Positions 1 through 7,737 of a stretch of DNA of 64,000 nucleotides are shown piece after piece; the stretch's first letter is position 1, and every line of letters begins with the position of its first letter. The notes under the pieces were generated by a model, which was not told the DNA's origin, did no database searches, and worked only from the letters and a program-made list of their open reading frames with translations. The stretch comes from Polyangia bacterium (GTDB lineage Bacteria > Myxococcota_A > Polyangia > Nannocystales > Nannocystaceae): NCBI GenBank assembly GCA_030429545.1, contig JAUIFF010000003.1:124001-188000 (forward strand), read 5' to 3'. Position numbers and translations under genes: made by a program.

Positions 1-1238
1 GTGCCCTTGAATCTCTCGGTCACGACTTCGCCGCCCAGGTCGCGCTTAAGGAGCTCGGCGAGGCCAATGTCCACGCCGACGAGACCAATCCCTTACGCGG
101 ACGTTACCACCTCACGACTCCGCTTCCCGCGTGCTTTGCCGGGGCGGCCTATGCCGGGATCGACCGGGCCAACCTGCGCGAGGTCGAGGTTCATTTGCTG
201 TTACATGATATTGAGAGTGGAGGTGGTCCGAGCCTTGAGGTTCGCGAAAAACTGCAGGCGTTTGCCCAGGTCGCCCTCGCAGCAGCCCGGCTTCAACACC
301 CGGCGATCCGAGAAATCATTCACCTCGACCCGCGTGCGGGTCTGTTGATTCTTCCGCGGGCCGCCAATCCCCCGTTGCGGCACCTCATTCGCCCTCCTGG
401 CATGCACGAAACCCCGGCCCGTCCGCGTGCGCTGGTTTCATTTTTGTTGGAAGGCCTGGTTGCCGGCCATCACCGTGGCCTGGTCCATGGGTCATTGCTC
501 CCAAGCCAGATTGTTTGCGACGCGGTTGGCCGCCCCTGCCTCGGCCCGTTTGGCGCCCATCACTTAGCAGGCCTGGTCGCCACCCAAACGGGCACGCTCG
601 AGGAGCTTCTTGTATACACAGCTCCGGAAGTGCGTGCCGGAGCGCCCCCTACCACCAAGAGCGACGTCTACAGCATTTGTGCGGTCTATCGGGCATTACT
701 CGTTGGAGAACACGGCGGCGAAATTGGCGAACAACACGAACTGCCCGAGCACACGCGCACAACGTTGCAACGTGGACTGTGTGAGACGCCGAACGAGCGC
801 CCAACCGCACGGGCTCTGTTGGATGCGCTGCGCGGCAACGTGGCCGACATCCGCGAGCTTGAACGCCGCGATGCCAGCAGCTCAAGTAGCGGGATGCGGC
901 TGCTCGACGAGCGGCGCATTGAGCTGCCCGGGGTGTTTGTCGAGGCCCATCCGAGCTGGTCCGACGAGCTACTCAATGCCCTGCTGGCGTGCGAGCACCC
1001 TATCTTTCAGCCAGTACTCGACCGCGATGGCAATACGTATGTACTTGCAAGTTGGCCCGAGGGCACCCGCCGGCTCGACCATCGGGTCGACTACCGCCGA
1101 ATGGCCCCGATCTCGGTCCTCGATGAGTTACCGGCTCCGATTGCGGCGGCCATTGGCCAGCGGTTAGCCGTCAGCTCGTGGGTCGTCACCCCGGGCGATG
1201 CGTGGATGCTCGCGCTTGACGACCTACTTACGCGATAG
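1..1238 (+). CDS. Ser/Thr kinase-like pseudokinase (5' end outside window)
   Basis: The reading frame is open from base 3 to a TAG at 1236-1238, about 411 codons, so the start lies upstream of the window. The fragment follows the order of a Hanks-type kinase: an N-lobe start (RGRYHLTTPLP, about residue 38), a VHGSLLPSQI segment (about 160) where the catalytic loop HRD should be, YTAPEV (about 204) for the APE motif, and KSDVYSIC (about 220) for subdomain IX. The ATP-binding lysine of VAIK is not evident, the catalytic Asp of HRD is replaced, and no DFG is present (LGPFG instead). I therefore call it a pseudokinase or a very divergent kinase. About 150 residues after the kinase-like part match no domain I recognise. 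It lies convergent to the TetR gene that follows. Confidence 0.7.
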   Translation, partial: ALESLGHDFAAQVALKELGEANVHADETNPLRGRYHLTTPLPACFAGAAYAGIDRANLREVEVHLLLHDIESGGGPSLEVREKLQAFAQVALAAARLQHPAIREIIHLDPRAGLLILPRAANPPLRHLIRPPGMHETPARPRALVSFLLEGLVAGHHRGLVHGSLLPSQIVCDAVGRPCLGPFGAHHLAGLVATQTGTLEELLVYTAPEVRAGAPPTTKSDVYSICAVYRALLVGEHGGEIGEQHELPEHTRTTLQRGLCETPNERPTARALLDALRGNVADIRELERRDASSSSSGMRLLDERRIELPGVFVEAHPSWSDELLNALLACEHPIFQPVLDRDGNTYVLASWPEGTRRLDHRVDYRRMAPISVLDELPAPIAAAIGQRLAVSSWVVTPGDAWMLALDDLLTR

Positions 1239-1252
1239 ATGTAACAGCAGGT

Positions 1253-1867
1253 TTATGGGAGAAAACTTCGGATCACGCTATCAGTGAAGTTTTTCAAAAA
1301 CGCCTGTTGGTCGGACACCGGAAACGCGGGGTGATTTTCATCGATGCGGCCCGAGAGCAACATCGAGGACAGGCCGTGAAGGGCCGCCCACATGCGGATT
1401 GCTGCCATTTGAGGGTCGATGTCTGACTTGATCTTTCCCAGCTCGAGACCCCTGGTGAACAGCTTATGAGTCGCCGCCAGCGATACGAGCATGCGGTCAA
1501 CTTCTTCTTTGGACATGCTCTCCCATTCAGGTTCGTCATGTTCGACGAGCACCGAATAGAGCCACGGATTGGACCTCGCAAACAGGATGTAGTTCTCGGC
1601 GATACCCCGCAGGCACTCAACAGGATCCTCTGAACTCGCAATTGCGGTCTCGATCACCTCTTCGTGAAGGCGCTGCGTACCCCAAAAACGGATCTCGCGG
1701 AGAATCGCGGCCTTGCTATCAAAGTGCTGATACAACGCTGTCGCACTCACGCCGAGGCGCGAGGCGATTCCACGCATTGTCAGCCCCTCCTCGCCGAGTT
1801 CACTGCCCAGCTGAAGGCTGGCCTGGATGATGGCATTTCGAAGTCCTGCACGTTGATTCCGCGACAT
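1253..1867 (-). CDS. TetR/AcrR-family transcriptional repressor
   Basis: A DNA-binding ligand-responsive repressor of about 204 residues. The N-terminal helix-turn-helix is clear: LTMRGIASRLGVSATALYQHF at about residues 29-49 is the classic TetR recognition-helix region. The C-terminal half carries RMWAALHGLSSML, typical of the WHG-type TetR C-terminal domain. The start at 1867 (MSRNQR) is preferred over a GTG 18 bases upstream because AGGAG lies seven bases before it. The next gene on the same strand (1968-2576) is a close paralog, so the two probably arose by tandem duplication. The regulated gene and ligand cannot be told from sequence; the divergent phosphatase beyond the second copy is the nearest candidate target. 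Confidence 0.88.
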   Translation of the reverse strand: MSRNQRAGLRNAIIQASLQLGSELGEEGLTMRGIASRLGVSATALYQHFDSKAAILREIRFWGTQRLHEEVIETAIASSEDPVECLRGIAENYILFARSNPWLYSVLVEHDEPEWESMSKEEVDRMLVSLAATHKLFTRGLELGKIKSDIDPQMAAIRMWAALHGLSSMLLSGRIDENHPAFPVSDQQAFLKNFTDSVIRSFLP

Positions 1868-1967
1868 ATCTCGATCTCCTATCACGTTCCGACCTGCCGG
1901 GCAGCAGGCGAACTTTGTTTACTAATTGCTGATTTGAAACACCGATCTGACGGATCGACGTTACAAC

Positions 1968-2576
1968 TCAGTTCAATGCATCGACGACACTTTTAACAAA
2001 GTTATGGACGAATTGATCTTGGTTTGTGATCGGCATTACCGGGTGGTTCTCTGAAATACGTCCACGGAAAATCAGAGAACACAGTCCGTGCAGTGCCGCC
2101 CACAAGCGGATCGATCCCATCTCCGGGTCGACCGATTGCTCCCAACAATTTTTGGCAACGCCCTCTTTCATCCACGCACGAACCGTCGTCAGCGGGCGCA
2201 AAATTTCTGCACTCTCATCGCTTGTGAGCTCCGACCACTCGAGCTGTTTTGACTCGGTCAAAACCGAGTACAGCCAGGGGTGCCGGCGGGCAAAATCAAC
2301 GTAACGGCAGCCCATTTGCTCGAGTCGCTCGCGTGGGTTTTCGGTGGCGCGACAGGTCTCGAGAACTTCAGCCTGCAACAACTGCGAACAATAGATACGG
2401 ATTTCGCGAAGAATTGCCGCCTTGCTTTCAAAGTGCTGGTAAAGCGCTGTCGCACTCACACCTAGGCGCGAGGCAATCCCGCGCATCGTGAGTCCTGACT
2501 CGCCGTGTTCGGTGCCGATTGCGATGCTCGCATCGACAATTGCCTTACGGAGTGCCGCCCGGTTCATGCGTGACAT
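1968..2576 (-). CDS. TetR/AcrR-family transcriptional repressor (paralog of neighbour)
   Basis: A 202-residue TetR-family protein with the same helix-turn-helix core as the adjacent gene (TMRGIASRLGVSATALYQHF is shared; the next residue is E instead of D) and the same WAALHGL motif in the C-terminal ligand domain. The C-terminal halves differ much more, which suggests that DNA recognition is conserved while the ligands have diverged. The ATG at 2576 aligns with the start of the paralog. It is read away from the phosphatase gene at 2847, leaving about 270 bases that should hold promoters for both directions. Either repressor could act on this intergenic region; that is inference. Confidence 0.88.
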   Translation of the reverse strand: MSRMNRAALRKAIVDASIAIGTEHGESGLTMRGIASRLGVSATALYQHFESKAAILREIRIYCSQLLQAEVLETCRATENPRERLEQMGCRYVDFARRHPWLYSVLTESKQLEWSELTSDESAEILRPLTTVRAWMKEGVAKNCWEQSVDPEMGSIRLWAALHGLCSLIFRGRISENHPVMPITNQDQFVHNFVKSVVDALN

Positions 2577-2846
2577 TCCTCATAGATATCATTCCGCGCA
2601 AAGCTTGAACACTCGTGACCTCAAATCTTCGGCGGAAGGGGCCCCTTTCCATCAAGTTTTCTTACCAAAGGCGTGTCAATCGGACGCACCATGTCAACAT
2701 CGTTCAAACGACGTTTTTCAGATCTTACTTCAGGAAAATTGGTTCGTTTTGCCACTTTTGGAGAGCCAACTCACTTAAAAATTGAATATTGCATCCGAGA
2801 TCACCCAGAACAGGATTCCCTCGCGAATCTGAAGTACAAGCCGGCA

Positions 2847-3698
2847 ATGCGATTTTCACGGGAACTCGAAGTCGTTCGCCCCTTAGCACTCCGATGTGGT
2901 CAACTGGCTCTCGATGTACGCGCCCGCGGGACGGCGGCCCTCGCTGCGAGCGACAAACCCGATGATCAAGGGCTCGTAACGGCGGCCGACACGGCGATCA
3001 ACCGAATCATTGTGGATACATTGATATCCGAGTTTCCCGACGATGCGATTGTGGCCGAGGAAACAACGGAAGACGTCTGTCCCGGGCAAGCTATCGCCAA
3101 TCCACGCTGCTGGTTTATCGATCCGATCGATGGCACCCGGGACTACGCCGATGGCGACCCGGGGTGGGCCATCCAAATTGGCCTGTGTCTGGCCGGCAAG
3201 GTCGCGTTTGGCCTGATTTACGAGCCGACGGTCGAACGCCTGAGCTGGGGCGGCCCCGGGATTGGCTCGACCACGCAGCTACGCGGAGAGCAACCCAAGC
3301 CACTGAGCCGCGGCGTACGAGCACTCGACAAACTCGAGCTCGTCAGCAGTAAAAACCACGCCTCCCCCCGCACACTCCAACTGATGGACACCCTCTCCAT
3401 CCCACCTTCGCGCAACCACCGAATCGGCTCGGTTGGGGTCAAGATCTCGACCATCGCCCGGGGCCAGGCAGATGTGTACATACATCCTCGTTCGGGAACC
3501 AAGAGTTGGGATACCTGCGCACCACAGGCGATTTTGGAGGGTGTCGGCGGCATCATGTCAGACCTCGCTGGCCGACCGCTGCGCTACGACGGGGCTGACC
3601 TGGTCAACCGGGGCGGCCTACTGGCATGCCGTGGCCATCACCGCGCCATTGTCGAGAAAATCTCTGCGCTCGCGTCGACGTGGTTTCCAACACCGTAA
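2847..3698 (+). CDS. Inositol monophosphatase / CysQ-family phosphatase
   Basis: A Mg-dependent phosphomonoesterase of the IMPase fold, 283 residues. The metal-binding signatures are visible: LVTAADTAINRII (about residues 40-52), the glutamate pair in VAEETTED (about 70-77), and FIDPIDGTRDYADGDPGW (about 92-109), which is the DPIDGT active-site loop. The second motif near the C-terminus, SWDTCAPQAIL, matches WDxAAGxxil with C-A in place of A-A. Family members hydrolyse inositol phosphate, histidinol phosphate or 3',5'-bisphosphate nucleotides; the substrate here cannot be fixed. I chose ATG 2847 because the extra upstream codons (from a GTG at 2673) show no homology. The last 30 codons are repeated several times after the stop. 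Confidence 0.85.
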   Translation: MRFSRELEVVRPLALRCGQLALDVRARGTAALAASDKPDDQGLVTAADTAINRIIVDTLISEFPDDAIVAEETTEDVCPGQAIANPRCWFIDPIDGTRDYADGDPGWAIQIGLCLAGKVAFGLIYEPTVERLSWGGPGIGSTTQLRGEQPKPLSRGVRALDKLELVSSKNHASPRTLQLMDTLSIPPSRNHRIGSVGVKISTIARGQADVYIHPRSGTKSWDTCAPQAILEGVGGIMSDLAGRPLRYDGADLVNRGGLLACRGHHRAIVEKISALASTWFPTP

Positions 3699-3940
3699 AT
3701 CGTCAACCGAGGCGGCCTATTGGCCTGTCGAGAAAACCTCGGAGCTCACGTCGACGTGGTTTCCAACCCCCGTCGAAACTGATGCAGCCTACTGGGCCGT
3801 GGCCATCACCGCGCCATTGTCGAGAAAATCTCCGCGCTCGCGTCGACGTGGTTTCCAACACCGTAAATCGTCAACCGAGGCGGCCTATTGGCTTGTCGAG
3901 AAAATCTCCGCGCTCGCGTCGACGTGGTTTCCAACACCGT
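3603..3940 (+). repeat. Tandem copies of the phosphatase gene 3' end
   Basis: The last ~95 bases of the phosphatase gene (GTCAACCGGGGCGG to CCAACACCGTAA) recur three more times behind the stop. Unit 1 (coding) is 3603-3698, unit 2 about 3701-3775 with a ~26-base internal deletion, unit 3 about 3784-3866, unit 4 about 3867-3940. Units 1+2 and 3+4 are offset by exactly 168 bases (GTGGCCATCACC at 3631 and 3799; CGTCAACCGAGG at 3701 and 3869), so an older partial copy was followed by a tandem duplication of the pair. The 306 bases between this gene and rpmE hold only these repeats and the terminator at 3962. Confidence 0.9.
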
Positions 3941-3961
3941 CGAGATACCGATGCAGATACA

Positions 3962-3989
3962 AAAAAAGCTCCCGAGTGGGAGCTTTTTT
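3962..3989. terminator. Bidirectional Rho-independent terminator
   Basis: Perfect 12-base arms (AAAAAAGCTCCC and GGGAGCTTTTTT) around the loop GAGT, with A-tract on one side and T-tract on the other, so it can stop transcription from both strands. It sits between the convergent phosphatase gene and rpmE. Confidence 0.93.
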
Positions 3990-4004
3990 GCGGTCGCGTG
4001 GCGA

Positions 4005-4253
4005 CTAGTTTTTCTTGAGGCCGTAGCGACGGCGGAAGCGGTCCATCCGACCCTCGGTATCGACCTCGCGGGCCTGGCCAGTCCAAAACGGATGGCTGTG
4101 CGAGGAGATTTCGAGGCGGACAACAGGCAGCTCTTCGCCCTCGAACTCACCTTTGTCGGAGGTACGGATGGTCGAGTAGGTGACCCAACGATCGCCGGTC
4201 GCAGAGTCGACAAACAACACCCGGCGGTATTCAGGATGAATCCCAGTCTTCAT
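4005..4253 (-). CDS. rpmE2: 50S ribosomal protein L31, type B (zinc-independent)
   Basis: An 82-residue L31. The start MKTGIHPEYR and the stretch SSHSHPFWTGQ (about 51-61), followed by GRMDRFRRRYG near the C-terminus, are characteristic of type B L31. The four zinc-binding cysteines of type A L31 are absent; the protein has no cysteine at all. It binds the large-subunit central protuberance. An AAAAGGAG Shine-Dalgarno precedes ATG 4253. It lies 22 bases behind rpsN, forming a two-gene operon. In many bacteria such cysteine-less paralogs are induced by zinc starvation through Zur; I see no certain Zur box, and the zinc-dependent copies, if any, are outside the window. Confidence 0.95.
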   Translation of the reverse strand: MKTGIHPEYRRVLFVDSATGDRWVTYSTIRTSDKGEFEGEELPVVRLEISSHSHPFWTGQAREVDTEGRMDRFRRRYGLKKN

Positions 4254-4275
4254 GGTTGTGGCTCCTTTTCGCTGA

Positions 4276-4581
4276 TTACCAGCTGGATTTGGTGACGCCC
4301 GGAAGCTCGCCGCGAAGGGCCAGCTCGCGCAGGGCGATACGGCTGAGGCCAAACTTGCGGTAGACACCGCGGGCACGGCCGGAGAGCACACAACGACGGG
4401 TGTGACGGGTGGGACAGGAGTTGCGCGGCAACCGGGTGAGCTCAGCCGAGACCGCGAGCTTCTCCTCGATATCGAGGGAGGGGTCCTTGAGCTTGGCGCG
4501 CAGGGCAGCACGCCGCTCGGCGTACTTCTTGATCATCTTGATGCGCTTTTGGTCGCGCAGAACTTGGGAGTGCTTGGCCAT
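4276..4581 (-). CDS. rpsN: 30S ribosomal protein S14 (long, zinc-independent form)
   Basis: A 101-residue S14 with the usual start [13 protein letters not shown], the core [14 protein letters not shown] at about 51-64, [14 protein letters not shown] at about 68-81, and the C-terminus [11 protein letters not shown]. The length and lack of the CxxC-x12-CxxC zinc ribbon put it in the long C-minus class. S14 is a late-assembling protein of the 30S head. ATG 4581 has GAGGAAG a few bases upstream. Its position with type B rpmE, away from the spc ribosomal operon where rpsN usually sits, fits a zinc-sparing accessory operon; this is inference from context. Confidence 0.95.
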   Translation of the reverse strand: MAKHSQVLRDQKRIKMIKKYAERRAALRAKLKDPSLDIEEKLAVSAELTRLPRNSCPTRHTRRCVLSGRARGVYRKFGLSRIALRELALRGELPGVTKSSW

Positions 4582-4794
4582 TGTGGCTTCCTCGGGTACA
4601 GCCCCCGGGTGACACGGGGCTGGCTGAATGGACGCGGAAGCTACCGTAGACACCTGAGCGAGTCTAGTTGTCTTGCTCCCATTCAGTTGCGGTGAAGTGT
4701 GAGACAAGTCCTCGCTCACCTGCCCGCAACAGGTGGTGCAACAAAACGCAACAAACCGACGCGTGCGCGATTTTCTACACCGACACTCATCGTA

Positions 4795-4824
4795 TTGAAT
4801 TATTTTAGCTTTGCTAAATAGATA
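4795..4824 (+). promoter_or_regulatory. Candidate promoter with operator-like inverted repeat
   Basis: The 300 bases between rpsN and the dioxygenase gene hold no ORF worth calling. Near their right end an AT-rich stretch stands out: TTGAAT (4795-4800) and TAGATA (4819-4824) are 18 bases apart, and the spacer contains the inverted repeat TTTAGC-TTT-GCTAAA (4804-4818). A palindrome between -35 and -10 is the usual place for a repressor operator. Persulfide dioxygenase genes elsewhere are controlled by ArsR-type sulfide sensors; whether this is such an operator is inference. Confidence 0.45.
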
Positions 4825-4881
4825 GGATCGAGACACGGGCTCCGATCGCTTGGTACTGATGCTGCAACACCCAAGTGCACC

Positions 4882-5946
4882 ATGCTTTTCCGCCAACTCA
4901 TCGACCGCGAATCCTCGACATTTACCTATTTGCTCGCTGATCCCGCAACCGGCGAAGCAGTTTTGATCGACCCGGTCCGCGACCAGATCGAACGCGACGT
5001 CGAGCTGCTCGGTGAGCTCAACCTGCGGCTGAAATACGTGTTCGACACCCATGTCCACGCCGATCACATCACCGCCTCGGGGCTGCTGCGTGCCCGCCTT
5101 GGGGCCAAAACCGTGGTCTCGCGCGAGGGCGGAGCGCCCTGTGCCGATGTCCTCGTGGGCGACGGCGACATCTTGGCAGTCGGCAGCCTGCGCTTTGAGG
5201 TTCGGGCAACGCCTGGTCACACCAATGGTTGCGTCACCTACGTCGTCACCGATGGCGAGCAAACATTTGCGTTTACCGGCGACACCCTGCTGATCCGAGG
5301 GTGTGGACGGACCGACTTTCAACAGGGCGATCCCCACAAGCTCTATCACTCGGTCCACACCAAGATCTTTTCGCTGCCACCGCAGACGCTGCTGTACCCG
5401 GGGCACGATTACCGCGGGCGGACCGTGACAACCGTGGGCGAAGAGGTGCGACTCAACCGGCGGTTGGGCGGGGGAAAGACCGAGGCTGAGTTTGTCGAGA
5501 TCATGAATCACTTGCACCTACAATATCCGGCGAAAATCGATCAGGCCCTGCCCGCCAACCTCTCCTGTGGACTCCTGCCGTCCGACACGGTCGACGGCGA
5601 GCCACCGCCCGAGCGCGGCTGGGCGCCGATTTGCCGGACCGACTCAGGGGTGCCCGAAGTCGATCCGTCGTGGGTCGCCGAACACCGGCAGGAGTGCCAG
5701 GTGGTCGACGTCCGCGAGCCGGCCGAGCTGCGAGGCGACCTCGGAGCGATTCCCGAGGTCGACAATGTCCCGCTCGCACAACTCGCAGATGTCGCCAAAA
5801 ACTGGGATCGGCACCGGGCAATCGTCACGGTCTGTCGCTCTGGAGGGCGTTCGGGCCGGGCAGCTCGTTTGCTCGAAGACCTCGGATTTGTCCGGGTGGC
5901 CTCGATGTCGGGCGGCATGGCGAGGTGGCAAAAGCTGGGCGCTTGA
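4882..5946 (+). CDS. Persulfide dioxygenase (ETHE1-type) fused to rhodanese
   Basis: A 354-residue two-domain enzyme. Residues 1-235 are a metallo-beta-lactamase fold of the ETHE1/persulfide dioxygenase family: [10 protein letters not shown] (about 56-65) gives the HxHxDH metal motif, ATPGHTNG (about 112-119) the second histidine, [19 protein letters not shown] (about 134-152) is the ETHE1-specific stretch, and LYPGHDY holds the last ligand. Residues about 255-350 are a rhodanese domain with the active-site loop [11 protein letters not shown] (Cys at about 318). Such fusions oxidise glutathione persulfide to sulfite and can pass sulfur to sulfite or thiosulfate, i.e. sulfide detoxification in the cytoplasm. 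A degenerate copy of its 3' end follows the stop. Confidence 0.93.
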   Translation: MLFRQLIDRESSTFTYLLADPATGEAVLIDPVRDQIERDVELLGELNLRLKYVFDTHVHADHITASGLLRARLGAKTVVSREGGAPCADVLVGDGDILAVGSLRFEVRATPGHTNGCVTYVVTDGEQTFAFTGDTLLIRGCGRTDFQQGDPHKLYHSVHTKIFSLPPQTLLYPGHDYRGRTVTTVGEEVRLNRRLGGGKTEAEFVEIMNHLHLQYPAKIDQALPANLSCGLLPSDTVDGEPPPERGWAPICRTDSGVPEVDPSWVAEHRQECQVVDVREPAELRGDLGAIPEVDNVPLAQLADVAKNWDRHRAIVTVCRSGGRSGRAARLLEDLGFVRVASMSGGMARWQKLGA

Positions 5947-5965
5947 TGGCGCTTGTCCCCCGTGT

Positions 5966-6014
5966 CCTCAAAGTCGGCAGCATGGCTGGTTGCCACGAGC
6001 TGGGCGCTTGACGG
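5966..6014 (+). repeat. Decayed copy of the dioxygenase 3' end
   Basis: Bases 5966-6014 align with 5900-5950, the last codons and stop of the preceding gene, at about 40 of 50 positions with one gap. The shared end CTGGGCGCTTGA..GGC includes the stop codon. It fills most of the space before the SDR gene. Confidence 0.7.
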
Positions 6015-6042
6015 CCGCAGTACCCCGGGCTAATGCGGCGCC

Positions 6043-6882
6043 ATGACGCCGGCTACTTCGATGAACTTTCGCAACCGCTGGGTGCTGGTCACCGGGGCCT
6101 CCTCTGGCCTTGGCCGTGAGCTCGCCCGGGACCTCGCCATTCGCCACAAAGCCAATGTCGTGGTTGTCGCGCGCCGACTCGGGCGGCTCGAAGAACTGGC
6201 TGCGCAGCTGCGTCAAGAAGCGGGCGTTGAGGTCTTGCCGTTGGCCGCCGACCTCTCGATCGAGTCAGAGGTCGAGAACCTATTTGCCCAGGCGACCGAT
6301 GGCCGAGACATCTACGGTGTGGTCCTCAATGCCGGCGTGACCCACTTTGGCGAGCAAACCAACCTCGAGTGGTCGCGGTTTAAAACCATGCTGGCGACCA
6401 ACGTGACCAGCCTGGTCCACCTGGTCCATCTGTTTCTCCCCTACCTCATCAGCAAGCAGCAAGAAGGCGGCATTATGCTGGTTTCGAGCCTCGCGAGCCT
6501 GGTGCCCGTGCCGTTTCAGTCGGCCTACTCGGGCACCAAGGGGTTTGTCACCAACTTCGGCCAGGGGTTGTGGCACGAAACCCGCGACCAGCCGATCTCG
6601 GTCACCACCTTTGTCCCCGGGGGTATCTCGACTGAGATGGTCGACAGCAGCGGGTTGTCAAAATACTTCAAATCCGATGGCCCGGGTATGATGGCTGCCG
6701 ATGTATGTGCACAAAAAGCGGTCGATGGCTTTGCTGCCCGCAAGTACATCTGTGTCCCTGGGGCGATGAACCGCTTGGCCCTGTTTATGAGCTCGTTTTT
6801 GCCGCGCAAGACCCTTAGCGGGATGCTTGGTAGTGAGTACCGCAAGGCCCTTGCAGCCCTGCGTGCCGACGACCCGAGCTAA
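6043..6882 (+). CDS. Short-chain dehydrogenase/reductase
   Basis: A 279-residue classical SDR. The Rossmann motif TGASSGLG (about 18-25) binds NAD(P); ARR after beta-2 (about 45-47) suggests NADP preference. LNAGVTHFG replaces NNAG with LNAG, SSLAS carries the catalytic Ser, and YSGTKGF is the YxxxK pair (Tyr about 166). The last 40 residues (PGAMNRLALFMSSFLPRK) resemble the C-terminal tail of DltE-type or membrane-associated SDRs. The substrate is unknown. ATG 6043 or the in-frame ATG 6061 could be the start; neither has a strong Shine-Dalgarno. It is convergent to the Smr gene, 15 bases away. Confidence 0.88.
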   Translation: MTPATSMNFRNRWVLVTGASSGLGRELARDLAIRHKANVVVVARRLGRLEELAAQLRQEAGVEVLPLAADLSIESEVENLFAQATDGRDIYGVVLNAGVTHFGEQTNLEWSRFKTMLATNVTSLVHLVHLFLPYLISKQQEGGIMLVSSLASLVPVPFQSAYSGTKGFVTNFGQGLWHETRDQPISVTTFVPGGISTEMVDSSGLSKYFKSDGPGMMAADVCAQKAVDGFAARKYICVPGAMNRLALFMSSFLPRKTLSGMLGSEYRKALAALRADDPS

Positions 6883-6897
6883 CCGGGCAAACGCTGC

Positions 6898-7734
6898 CTA
6901 TACATCTTGTTTGAGGTCGACAATCGTCGCCCCCCAGCTTCCCTCACCCGAACGACCGAGGCGAAACCCGGCGACCCGGTTGTCGCGCTCGAGCAGGGCA
7001 TGGACCGTCCGCCGCAGGGTCCCCTTGCCCTTGCCGTGAATGATCCGGACCTCCGTCACCCCGGCCTCGGCACACGCGTCGAGATAGCTGCGCACAACCG
7101 CCTTGACCTGATTGGGCTTGTATTGGTGCAGGTCGAGCACCCCGTCGATCGCCACGGCAACTTCCCCCGCCCCCGAACGGTTCCACACCGGACCATCGCT
7201 GTGCCAAAAGCCGGCGATACCCGCCCATCGTGCCCAGGCCAGCCCGGTCTTGGCGACATCGCTTGGGGCATACCTCGAAGGCGCATCGAGAGCATTGACA
7301 TACAACTGTCGACGCCCAGCAAACGCCCCCCGCAGGCGAGCCAGGAGCGGCCCAGGTTGGTGGTCGAGGGCGATCGTTTGGCCGCGGCTTTGCACGGTTG
7401 CCGTGGCACTTGCCACCCGACCATCAACTTCGACCTGGGACACACGCACCCGCCCAAACAATGCCCCGCCGACCAGGTCGAGCCCGAGCGCGAGCCACTC
7501 CTCGGCCGCTTCGAGGTCATCGTCTTGGTCGTGGGCTCGGTGCACGTACTGCCAAGTTGCAAGTACAACTTGTAAGTCGCGATCGAACTCAACCCGGACC
7601 CCTAAGCCCGTGGGGCTGTGGGGGCGAAACGACCACGAGGAATCGGTGTGGGCGACCACGCCGTGTTGGCTGACAACCTGTGAAAGCCCGTCGAGCTCGG
7701 CACCCAAACGCTGGCGAATCGCGGGGAGTGTCAT
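6898..7734 (-). CDS. Smr-domain protein with unknown N-terminal domain
   Basis: A 278-residue protein. The last ~85 residues form an Smr domain: LDLHQYKPNQVKAVVRSYL gives the DLHxxxxxxA motif and IIHGKGKGTLRR the HGKGxGxLR loop. Smr domains bind or nick nucleic acids (MutS2 and ribosome-rescue nucleases such as SmrB). The first ~190 residues are a mixed alpha/beta region with no motif I know (it contains WSFRPHSPTGLGVRVEFDRD and, near 85, a LVGGALFGRV stretch). It follows the kinase-cNMP gene with only three bases between, so the two are cotranscribed and perhaps translationally coupled. Confidence 0.8.
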   Translation of the reverse strand: MTLPAIRQRLGAELDGLSQVVSQHGVVAHTDSSWSFRPHSPTGLGVRVEFDRDLQVVLATWQYVHRAHDQDDDLEAAEEWLALGLDLVGGALFGRVRVSQVEVDGRVASATATVQSRGQTIALDHQPGPLLARLRGAFAGRRQLYVNALDAPSRYAPSDVAKTGLAWARWAGIAGFWHSDGPVWNRSGAGEVAVAIDGVLDLHQYKPNQVKAVVRSYLDACAEAGVTEVRIIHGKGKGTLRRTVHALLERDNRVAGFRLGRSGEGSWGATIVDLKQDV

Positions 7735-7737
7735 GGT

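Noticed and set aside
3603..3940. Repeats considered as a CRISPR array
   Set aside because: Units are long, of unequal length, derived from the neighbouring gene, without constant spacers, and no cas genes are near.
4582..5517. Long upstream extension of the S14 frame on the minus strand
   Set aside because: It is antisense to the dioxygenase; S14 has its usual start and a Shine-Dalgarno at 4581.
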